NCBI GenBank assembly: GCA_026387055.1
Contig: JAPLML010000184.1
Coordinates: 1-7,695 of the forward strand
DNA: 7,695 bases
Direction of reading: 5' to 3'
DNA from: Planctomycetota bacterium
GTDB lineage: Bacteria; Planctomycetota; Phycisphaerae; FEN-1346
Numbering within the stretch: the first letter of the stretch is position 1; each line of letters begins with the position of its first letter. Under the pieces are notes generated by a model, which was not told the DNA's origin, did not search any database, and saw only the letters and a program-made list of their open reading frames with translations. Position numbers and translations under genes: made by a program. Of this stretch, positions 1-5,849 are shown in pieces.

Positions 1-828
1 TACTCGGCGGTGATCAATGCGGCCGACACGCAGATGGACCTGTCGGGATGGGTGACGCTGACGAACCAGTGCGGGGCGGGGTTCAAGGACGCGCGGGTGA
101 AGCTGATCGCCGGCGACGTCCGCCGCGTCCAACCGCCGGTCGAGCAACTGCGAAGGGTCGTCGCCGTCGAGAAGGCGGGGGCCGGCCCTGGCGGCGGCTT
201 CGAGGAAAAGACTTTCTTCGAGTATCACATGTACACCCTTGGCCGCACAACCACGGTCAACCAGAACCAGATCAAGCAGGTGGAGCTTCTGACCGCCGCC
301 GAAGTCCCGGTGCTCAAGCGCTATGTCTTCGAGCCGGGCGGGCGGTACTGGCACAAGCGGTACGGCGAGGGGGATTTCTACAAGATCAACGTGTCCGTCG
401 AGTTCAAGAACTCCAAGGAACAGAAGCTGGGGATGCCGCTGCCGAAGGGGAAGATCCGGGTGTACAAGAAGGACCCGGCGGACGGGAGCCTGGAGTTCGT
501 GGGTGAGGACGAGATCGACCACACGCCGAAGGACGAGGAGCTCAAGCTCTACGTCGGCGACGCCTTCGACATCGTGGGCGAAAAGAAGGTGATGGACCAC
601 AAGCAGGGCGACCGGTGGTCCGAGGACGCGGTGAAGATCGAGCTTCGGAACCACAAGGAAGAGAACATCACGGTCCGCATCCGCGAGCACCTGAGCCGCA
701 GCGAGTGGGACATCCTGGCCAAGAGCCAGGATTTCAAGAAGATCGACGCCTCGACGATCGAGTTCGACGTGCCGGTCGCCAAGGACGGGAAGGCCGAGGT
801 TACCTACACCGTCCGGTATCGCTGGTAA
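1..828 (+). CDS. DUF4139 domain protein, copy 1 (5' end outside window)
   Basis: This is the C-terminal 275 residues of a secreted or envelope protein of the DUF4139 family; the reaction or ligand of that family is unknown. The frame is open to the window edge: the codons before the first GTG read Y-S-A and match residues 199-201 of the complete copy downstream, so the true start is upstream and the GTG at 10 is not a start. The first 47 residues are identical to copy 2 (residues 199-245). A variable linker follows (about residues 48-66, rich in R, V, A and G here; rich in P and A in copy 2). The rest is a beta-rich domain with shared motifs such as FEEKTFFEYHMYTLGR, GMPLPKGKIRVYKKDPADG and the ending YRW. 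The TAA is 11 bases before the ATG of copy 2, so the two are probably co-transcribed. The family call is from remembered sequence patterns, not a search. Confidence 0.85.
   Translation, partial: YSAVINAADTQMDLSGWVTLTNQCGAGFKDARVKLIAGDVRRVQPPVEQLRRVVAVEKAGAGPGGGFEEKTFFEYHMYTLGRTTTVNQNQIKQVELLTAAEVPVLKRYVFEPGGRYWHKRYGEGDFYKINVSVEFKNSKEQKLGMPLPKGKIRVYKKDPADGSLEFVGEDEIDHTPKDEELKLYVGDAFDIVGEKKVMDHKQGDRWSEDAVKIELRNHKEENITVRIREHLSRSEWDILAKSQDFKKIDASTIEFDVPVAKDGKAEVTYTVRYRW
1..828 (+). repeat. Tandem gene duplication, unit 1 (partner 1434-2264)
   Basis: Bases 1-92 are identical to 1434-1525, and 422-503 are identical to 1858-1939. From 422 to 581 I count only three mismatches (504, 543, 564). Between and after these blocks the copies differ at many synonymous and some amino-acid-changing sites, and the linker differs by one codon. 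The similarity runs off the left edge of the window. Confidence 0.9.
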
Positions 829-839
829 GGGGAGCGAAC

Positions 840-2264
840 ATGAGAATGCTGAGTTGCCTGATCCTTGCCGCAGCGCTTGTCGGGAGCGTTTCTGTGCAGG
901 CCGCCCCGGTGCCGGCGGCCGCTCCCGCGTCTGAGGAAGGCGTCTCGCTGACGGTCTACAACCAGAACTTCGGCGTGGTCAAGGAGGTGCGGTCGCTGGC
1001 CGTGGACGGGAAGACCGCCACCGTCCAGTTCCGCGACGTGGCCAAGCTGATCGACCCGACGAGCGTGCACTTCAAGAGCCTGACCGACCCGGCGGGCACG
1101 GTGGTCCTGGAGCAGAACTACGAGTTCGACCTCGTCAGCGCCGACAAGCTGCTCGACAAGTACATCGACAAGAAGATCGCCGTGGTGACGAAGCATGGGC
1201 AGAAGTACGACGGCACGCTCCTGTCGTTCGACCCGCAGCAGCTCGTGCTCCAGGGCGCGAAGGAGCTTTTCATGGTCCAGCGGCCGGACAACGTGCAGAA
1301 CATCGAGTTCGGGACGCTGCCGGAGGGGCTTCTGACGCGGCCGACGCTGGTGTGGAAGGTGGCGACGGAAAAGCCCGGCAAACACCTGGCGCAGGTGACG
1401 TACCAGACGACGGGCCTTTCGTGGCGGGCGGACTACTCGGCGGTGATCAATGCGGCCGACACGCAGATGGACCTGTCGGGATGGGTGACGCTGACGAACC
1501 AGTGCGGGGCGGGGTTCAAGGACGCCCGCGTCAAACTGATCGCCGGCGACGTCCGCCGCGTCCAGCCGCCTGTCACGATGCTGCCCCCGGCCCCGGCGGC
1601 GGCGAGGGGCGCCGAGGCAAAGGGCTTCGGCGGCTTCGAGGAGAAGACCTTCTTTGAGTACCACATGTACACCCTTGGCCGCACGACCACGGTCAACGAG
1701 AACCAGGTCAAACAGGTGGAGCTTCTGACGGCCGCCGAAGTCCCAGTCCTGAAACGTTACGTCTTCGAGCCGGGCGGCAAGTACTGGCATCGCCGCTACG
1801 GCCAGGGAGAGCTTTACAAGGTGAACGTGTACGTCGAGTTCAAGAACTCCAAGGCAGAGAAGCTGGGGATGCCGCTGCCGAAGGGGAAGATCCGGGTGTA
1901 CAAGAAGGACCCGGCGGACGGGAGCCTGGAGTTCGTGGGCGAGGACGAGATCGACCACACGCCGAAGGACGAGGAGCTGAAGCTCTACGTCGGCGACGCG
2001 TTCGACATCGTGGGCGAGAAGACCGTCACCGACCGCAAACAAACCCAGCGGTGGCGCCAGGAGTCGATCAAGATCGACCTCCGCAACCACAAGGAAGAGG
2101 ACATCACGGTCCGCCTCCGCGAGCACCTCGGCGGCGGCCAGTGGGAACTCACGGCCAAGAGCCAGGACTTCAAGAAGATCGACGCCAACACGATTGAGTT
2201 CGACGTTCCGGTCGCCAAGGACGGCAAGGCCCAGGTCACCTACACCGTTGATTACCGCTGGTAG
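840..2264 (+). CDS. Secreted DUF4139 domain protein, copy 2 (complete)
   Basis: A complete 474-residue paralogue of the preceding gene. The ATG at 840 is chosen because a strong AAGGGGAG ribosome binding site lies at 827-834 and because it gives a clear signal peptide: MRMLSC, a hydrophobic core at about residues 7-19, and a likely cleavage after VQA (residues 19-21). The open frame extends back to 615, but that part is a shadow of copy 1. Residues about 34-160 form an N-terminal domain (VYNQNFGVVKEVRSL, then IDPTSVHFKSL and EQNYEFDL) typical of DUF4139-type proteins. Residues about 165-474 are the DUF4139 beta-rich region, with a low-complexity P/A linker at about 246-264. The protein should be exported; no lipobox or C-terminal anchor is seen. 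The function is unknown; some relatives are annotated only as mucoidy-inhibitor-like or hypothetical proteins. The next gene starts 8 bases after its TAG. Confidence 0.9.
   Translation: MRMLSCLILAAALVGSVSVQAAPVPAAAPASEEGVSLTVYNQNFGVVKEVRSLAVDGKTATVQFRDVAKLIDPTSVHFKSLTDPAGTVVLEQNYEFDLVSADKLLDKYIDKKIAVVTKHGQKYDGTLLSFDPQQLVLQGAKELFMVQRPDNVQNIEFGTLPEGLLTRPTLVWKVATEKPGKHLAQVTYQTTGLSWRADYSAVINAADTQMDLSGWVTLTNQCGAGFKDARVKLIAGDVRRVQPPVTMLPPAPAAARGAEAKGFGGFEEKTFFEYHMYTLGRTTTVNENQVKQVELLTAAEVPVLKRYVFEPGGKYWHRRYGQGELYKVNVYVEFKNSKAEKLGMPLPKGKIRVYKKDPADGSLEFVGEDEIDHTPKDEELKLYVGDAFDIVGEKTVTDRKQTQRWRQESIKIDLRNHKEEDITVRLREHLGGGQWELTAKSQDFKKIDANTIEFDVPVAKDGKAQVTYTVDYRW
1434..2264 (+). repeat. Tandem gene duplication, unit 2 (partner 1-828)
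   Basis: This is the part of DUF4139 copy 2 that matches copy 1 in the window. The offset is 1433 bases before the linker and 1436 bases after it. The upstream part of copy 2 (840-1433) has no visible counterpart because copy 1 is cut by the window edge. Confidence 0.9.
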
Positions 2265-2272
2265 AGATATCA

Positions 2273-3186
2273 ATGACATTCTTCGGCCACTGCCGCGCCA
2301 CGGGCATCGGCAGCCTGCCGGTCGCCGATGTCCGCGCCGCCGTCGAGGCGGTGCTGACCTTCGCGCCGGACCTTCCCTACTGGCCGCAGCTTCCCAAGCT
2401 CTCGCACGCCGAGGGGATGATCGAGCAGGCGGCGGCCGGGCTGCCGGGCCTGCACGTTGAGGACGGGCGCCTGCGCCTTCTCGAGGACGAGGCGTTCTTC
2501 GCCGGCGTCGACCGGCTGCTGGCGGCGTACGAGGCGGGCGACGCTTCGGTGGCCGCCCTCCCGCCCGCGAGCGCGGCGGCGCTGGAGCCGTTCCTCGCGG
2601 CCGTGAAGTCGCGCGGCATCCGCGAGGCGAAGGGGCAGATCGCCGGCCCCATCACGGTCGGCATGGCCATCCTCGGCGAGGACGGCAACCCGATCCTCCA
2701 TAACGACGTCCTGCGCGACGTGCTCGCCAAGTTCCTCTACCTGCGGGTGCGGTGGCAGGAGGAGCGGATCGCCGCCGCGGGGGCCCGGCCCGTCGTCTTC
2801 GTCGACGAGCCGTTCCTGGCCTCGTTCGGCAACCCCTTTTTCAACTGGAGCGCCGAGCAGGCCCGCGAGGTGCTGGAGGCCGTGGCGGCCGGGGCCGAGA
2901 CGAGCGGCGCCCACTGCTGCGCGAACACCGACTGGTCGATCTTCCTGGAGGGCCGCCTGGCGATCGTGTCGTTCGACGCGTTCGAGTTCGCCGAGAGGTT
3001 CTTTCTGTATCGCGACGCGTGGCGAAGGTCGAGGCGCTGGGCTTCCGGCGCGAGCAGGTCCTCGCGCAAAGCCTCATCACCCCCGCCTGCGGCCTTGGCA
3101 CGCGCGACGTCGCGACCGCCGACCGGGCCCTGCGGATGGTCCACGACCTGGCGGCGGGGCTTCGACAAGAGTACGCATGGGCGTAA
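2273..3186 (+). pseudogene. MetE-like zinc methyltransferase, internal deletion and frameshift
   Basis: The encoded protein resembles the short, single-domain relatives of cobalamin-independent methionine synthase (COG0620 / UROD-MetE-like fold), which transfer methyl groups through a zinc-bound thiol. Its substrate cannot be told. Visible marks are TGIGSLP (residues 10-16), PYWPQLPKLSHAEGMI (35-50), VDEPFL (177-182), the zinc-ligand HxC in HCCANTDW (H214, C216) and the acidic FDAFEFAE (E238). After FFLYRDA (ends about 3019) the frame loses similarity. It resumes one frame over as VAKVEALGFRREQ, followed by SLITPACGLGT, which carries the third zinc cysteine (codon 3088-3090), and stops at 3184-3186. 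Joining both frames gives about 304 residues. From memory, relatives have about 340-350 and carry a conserved GG..aWGIVPT segment that is absent here. A deletion of roughly 120-130 bases not divisible by three explains both defects. Read in the first frame, the product ends at 3202 with a nonsense tail. The start has only a weak AGAGAT site and may depend on coupling to the DUF4139 gene. Confidence 0.75.
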
Positions 3187-3216
3187 CGGGCGGTGCCCTT
3201 GATTGAAAGGTGACCC

Positions 3217-3450
3217 ATGATTGACGCGCGCGTGAATCGTCTGGCGAAAGTGCTCGTTCAGTACTGCCGCAAGGTGAAGCGCGGCCAGGTGGTGCTCATC
3301 GCCGGGCCGGCGGCGGCCGAGCCGCTCCTTCTGGAGGTCGGGCGCGAGGTCCTCCGCGCGGGCGGGCATCCGATGTACCGCATGGCGCCCGATGCCGCCC
3401 CGGAGGTGGACGGCAAGGTGCTCCAGGAGGACGGCAGATTCAGGCTTTGA
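3217..3450 (+). pseudogene. N-terminal fragment of an M29-type aminopeptidase
   Basis: The 77-residue frame begins MIDARVNRLAKVLVQYCRKV and continues with VLIAGPAAAEPLLLEVGREV and LRAGGHPMYRM. This matches the N-terminal domain start of M29 (aminopeptidase T / PepS-like) metallopeptidases, which are normally about 360-410 residues long. Similarity stops near APDAAPEV (about residue 65), and the frame then runs through DGKVLQEDGRFRL to a TGA. The metal-binding and catalytic part is absent, and I see no remainder in any frame before the unrelated oxidoreductase. A good ribosome binding site (AAAGGTGA, 3206-3213) and the ATG at 3217 are intact, so a short peptide could still be made. The 8-base sequence GGACGGCA occurs at 3408-3415 and again at 3429-3436, around the point where similarity ends. 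It is most simply a gene remnant truncated by insertion or deletion. The family call rests on the N-terminal pattern alone. Confidence 0.65.
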
Positions 3451-3487
3451 ACCTGCGCACGGGGAGACGATTGGCGGAGAAGGCGCT

Positions 3488-4033
3488 ATGCACGTTTACA
3501 TTCTGCTTGCTCATCCAAGCAAGAAATCCTTCAGCAGGGCGGTGCTTGACGCGTTCACGCAAGGCCTTCGGGACGCCGGACACACTTACGAAATCGGCGA
3601 CTTGTACGAGATGGGCTTCAAGTCCGAAATGGATGCTGACCAGTACCAGCGGGAGGTCGGCCCTGATCCCGAGGCGCCGGTGCCCGAAGACGTCAGGGCG
3701 GAGCAGGACAAGATCAACAGGGCCGACGCCCTGGCTTTCATCTATCCGGTCTGGTGGAGCGATTGTCCGGCGAAACTCAAGGGCTGGTTTGACAGGGTGC
3801 TGACCTATGGATATGCATATTTTCCTGACGGCCGCGGCCAGAGAGCCACAAAGATCAGAATCAAGAAGGCTGTTGTCATATGTTCCGCCGGCAACTCGGC
3901 GCCGCTCCTCGAGGAAACGGGCATCGCCCATAGCATGCGCCGCATCATGCTCAGCGACAGGCTTCTTGGCGTAGGCGTCAAAGAGGCCAGGATGGAAGTC
4001 CTGGCAGGCATGATGCCGGGAGATGACACGTAG
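3488..4033 (+). CDS. Flavodoxin-fold NAD(P)H oxidoreductase, probably C-terminally truncated by TAG
   Basis: A 181-residue cytoplasmic protein of the Flavodoxin_2 / NAD(P)H:quinone reductase type (KefF/MdaB-like), expected to bind FMN or FAD and reduce quinones or similar acceptors. The start MHVYILLAHPSKKSFS is the first beta strand plus flavin-phosphate loop (residues 1-16). Family marks follow: DLYEMGF, the YPVWWSDCPAKLKGWFDRVL segment that lines the flavin site, GYAYFPDG, and ICSAGNS with GIAHSMRRIML near the end. The ATG at 3488 has a GGAG at 3476-3479; the longer frame back to 3392 lies in the aminopeptidase remnant. Past the TAG (4031-4033) the same frame reads RKANLERAYEIGRHLSES, which looks like the family's usual last helix, so the stop is likely a nonsense mutation, for example of a tyrosine codon. 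Activity is uncertain. Locally lower GC than its neighbours hints at a different origin. Confidence 0.85.
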   Translation: MHVYILLAHPSKKSFSRAVLDAFTQGLRDAGHTYEIGDLYEMGFKSEMDADQYQREVGPDPEAPVPEDVRAEQDKINRADALAFIYPVWWSDCPAKLKGWFDRVLTYGYAYFPDGRGQRATKIRIKKAVVICSAGNSAPLLEETGIAHSMRRIMLSDRLLGVGVKEARMEVLAGMMPGDDT

Positions 4034-4087
4034 CGGAAGGCCAACCTTGAGAGGGCCTATGAGATCGGACGGCATCTATCGGAATCA
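4034..4087 (+). other. Residual coding tract: lost C-terminal helix of the oxidoreductase
   Basis: In the frame of the preceding gene, directly after its TAG, 18 codons read RKANLERAYEIGRHLSES, an amphipathic helix-like stretch of the kind that ends Flavodoxin_2 oxidoreductases. The frame stays open to a TGA at 4115-4117, giving 27 extra codons after the TAG; the last few (GGGPCPTRA) look non-homologous. The tract overlaps the start of the acetyltransferase gene in another frame. Read-through of the TAG would restore the full-length protein, but nothing in the sequence shows that this happens. Confidence 0.5.
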
Positions 4088-4589
4088 GGGGGCGGGCCCT
4101 GCCCGACACGGGCGTGAGGCCACGGCGGCCATCGTCCGTGCGGAAACGGAAGAGGAATTGGCCGGCATTCGCGGGCTTTGGCGCGAGTACGCGGACTCCC
4201 TGGGAATCGACCTCTCCTTCCAGAACTTCGAGAAAGAGTGTGCCAACCTTCCCGGCGATTACGCCCCGCCGAGCGGCCGGCTCCTGCTGGCCGCGTGCGA
4301 ATCGCAGCCGGCCGGATGCGTGGCCCTGAGGCGGTTGAGCACGGACACGTGCGAGATGAAACGGCTGTATGTCCGTCCGGTGTTTCGAGGGAAGGGCATC
4401 GGCCGGTCGCTGGCGGCGGCGGTGATTGATGAAGCACGGAAGATGGGCTACTTCCGTATGCGATTGGACACGTTGGCCTCGATGACCGAAGCCAACGCAC
4501 TTTACCGGTCATTGGGTTTTCGGCCCATCCGCCCCTATCGGCACAACCCGATCCCGGGCGCCCTTTTCCTGGAATTGGGGCTGCGTTGA
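4059..4589 (+). CDS. GNAT family N-acetyltransferase
   Basis: A 176-residue GCN5-related acetyltransferase that should transfer an acetyl group from acetyl-CoA to an unknown amine. Seen in the sequence: an N-terminal helix pair (EEELAGIRGLWREYADSLGI, about residues 31-50), strand-forming GRLLLAAC and PAGCVALRRL, the core strand CEMKRLYVRP, the acetyl-CoA pyrophosphate loop R110-G-K-G-I-G115, and the C-terminal ANALYRSLGF with PYRHNPIPGALFLEL. The last motif places it in a common bacterial GNAT subgroup. The ATG at 4059 is preferred, with GAGAGGG at 4049-4055. The ATG at 4023 would overlap the preceding gene by 11 bases and has its purines directly against the start. Even from 4059, about 24 residues precede the usual domain start, so the first residues have no known counterpart. 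They overlap, in another frame, the former C-terminus of the oxidoreductase. The stop lies in a hairpin shared with the convergent gene. Confidence 0.88.
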   Translation: MRSDGIYRNQGAGPARHGREATAAIVRAETEEELAGIRGLWREYADSLGIDLSFQNFEKECANLPGDYAPPSGRLLLAACESQPAGCVALRRLSTDTCEMKRLYVRPVFRGKGIGRSLAAAVIDEARKMGYFRMRLDTLASMTEANALYRSLGFRPIRPYRHNPIPGALFLELGLR

Positions 4590-4617
4590 AGCGGCGGGAT
4601 TCACGCCGCATCAACGC
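4583..4617. terminator. Hairpin between convergent genes, containing both stop codons
   Basis: The arms GCGTTGA (4583-4589) and TCAACGC (4611-4617) pair perfectly. Inside them, after an A-A mismatch (4590/4610), GCGGCG (4591-4596) pairs with CGCCGC (4604-4609) around a 7-base loop. The left arm holds the TGA of the acetyltransferase gene and the right arm, on the other strand, holds the TGA of the lipoprotein gene. There is no clear T-tract on either side, so intrinsic termination is plausible but not proven; the structure would also protect both transcript ends. Confidence 0.6.
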
Positions 4618-5849
4618 GCGGGCGCGCTTATTTGGCCGTCCGCCGCGGCGGGCGCGACCGGCACTTCGATGAGGCGCTCGCCGTCGAGGCGCACGCGCTG
4701 GCCGTTGATGACGGCTTGGCCGCGGCCGTGGGTGAGGACGCGCCAGGACTTCGGCGCGGGCCGGGTTCCCTGGGGCGCGATGCGAAAGCGCCCGTCGCCG
4801 TCGGCCAGGATCACGCCCTCCGCCAGGAGCCAGTAGTCCTTCGTCGCCGCCAGCGACGAGAAGCCCTTCAGCCGGTCGTACTCCTTTTCCATTTCGGCCA
4901 CGGAATCGAAATACCCGATGACGTTGGCGGCGCTGAAACTCTGGCCGCGCTTCACGCTCGTGCCGATCTCCTGGATGAAACAGACGTAGCCGCGCTGGTG
5001 GCACCACGCCTCGCTGACCATCGACGGGTCGAGCGTCAGGCCCGCGAGCCACGGCATGCCGGGGCCGCGGATCTTGCGGGCGCGGATGAGGCGATCGGGC
5101 ATCGGCTGCCTGCCGCGCTGGTACAGGTGCCGGGCGTCGGGCGGGAAGTCCTCGAAGAAGTCGGCGGCGGCGAGGCGGCCCTCATAGCTCAGGTACACCT
5201 CCTCGAACGTGTCGCCGCGGGTGTGCTTGAGGTGCCCCGGCATGTCGATCCGCAGGAAGACGTCCTTGAAGTCGTTGGCGCTCTCGACGCGGTCGGCGGC
5301 CAGGACGTACCGCCGCCCCATCGGAAAGACGAGCCACTGCTCCCACAGGCTGCCCGGCGCGTAGCCCGGCGCGGCCTCTTTCCACCGCCACCACTGGCGC
5401 ACGGCCACGAAGTCGCGGCCCACGAGGAACTCGGAGTCGACGTGCCTGGCCTGCGTGCAGATTTGCGGTCCCTCAAGATAATGCTTGGCGATATTTCCAT
5501 GCCACTTGTTGCCGAACTCGTAGGGCATGCCGCCCTCGGCCCCCGGCCCCATGAGGAAATCGACGATGTCGAGGCCGAAGGAGCCGTCGCGGGCGCCCGT
5601 GGCCCGGTCGACGAACGTGTCGGCCCTGACGCCGGTGGTGTAACCGTTGGGCGTGACCTCGGCCGCCAGGCGATCGGTCTCGATGACGATGCGCTCGTCC
5701 TGGGCCCGGACGGCGAGGGGCAGGGCGGTGGAGGACATAGCGGGCTCCTTCGGGGCTCCGTGCGGGCTCGTGCAGCCGAGCACACAGCACGCGGCGAAAG
5801 CCAGGAATGTGAGGAGGTCGGGCGAAACGTTGAGTCGGCGTGTTGACAT
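4611..5849 (-). CDS. Predicted lipoprotein of an uncharacterised conserved family
   Basis: A 412-residue protein. Its start is fixed by GAGGTG (complement of 5857-5862) seven bases before the ATG. The N-terminus has a short charged part (MSTRRLN), a hydrophobic stretch at residues 11-24 and cysteines at 21, 22 and 26. VLGC (23-26) or FAAC (18-21) could be the lipobox, so the mature protein is probably membrane-tethered outside the cytoplasm. The main domain, about residues 50-330, is rich in aromatic residues and has striking motifs: FGLDIVDFL (91-99), KWHGNIAKHYLEGPQICTQA (115-134), RQWWRWK, GSLWEQWLVFP, IDMPGHLKHTRGDTFEEVYL (201-220), FFEDFPPD and EAWCHQRGYVCFIQEIG (280-296). I recognise this as a pattern recurring in planctomycete-like genomes, without known function; the beta-rich look resembles sugar-binding or mutarotase-type folds, but that is only a guess. 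Residues about 337-400 seem to be an added small beta domain. It lies downstream of the VWA/GATase gene on the same strand, 96 bases apart. Confidence 0.8.
   Translation of the reverse strand: MSTRRLNVSPDLLTFLAFAACCVLGCTSPHGAPKEPAMSSTALPLAVRAQDERIVIETDRLAAEVTPNGYTTGVRADTFVDRATGARDGSFGLDIVDFLMGPGAEGGMPYEFGNKWHGNIAKHYLEGPQICTQARHVDSEFLVGRDFVAVRQWWRWKEAAPGYAPGSLWEQWLVFPMGRRYVLAADRVESANDFKDVFLRIDMPGHLKHTRGDTFEEVYLSYEGRLAAADFFEDFPPDARHLYQRGRQPMPDRLIRARKIRGPGMPWLAGLTLDPSMVSEAWCHQRGYVCFIQEIGTSVKRGQSFSAANVIGYFDSVAEMEKEYDRLKGFSSLAATKDYWLLAEGVILADGDGRFRIAPQGTRPAPKSWRVLTHGRGQAVINGQRVRLDGERLIEVPVAPAAADGQISAPAR

Noticed and set aside
615..839. 75-codon in-frame extension upstream of the DUF4139 copy 2 ATG
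   Set aside because: It overlaps copy 1 in another frame, reads as low-complexity R/G/E-rich sequence, and would bury the signal peptide at 840.
1..2264. Assembly duplication of a single DUF4139 gene
   Set aside because: The copies differ at many bases, in the linker and in the final quarter, so they are distinct genes; only the identical blocks could be affected by mis-assembly.
804..2279. 491-codon open frame on the minus strand across DUF4139 copy 2
   Set aside because: It lies antisense over a well-supported gene and reads as a low-complexity R/L/V/H-rich product typical of GC-rich codon-position shadows. It has no domain and no signal peptide.
4057..5052. 331-codon minus-strand open frame spanning the acetyltransferase and the lipoprotein 3' end
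   Set aside because: It crosses two real genes and the hairpin between them; the product is R/P/G-rich low complexity.
4632..5846. 404-codon open frame on the plus strand across the lipoprotein gene
   Set aside because: It mirrors the lipoprotein gene almost exactly and is rich in A, R, V and H with no recognisable motif. The minus-strand frame has a ribosome binding site, signal peptide and conserved-looking motifs.
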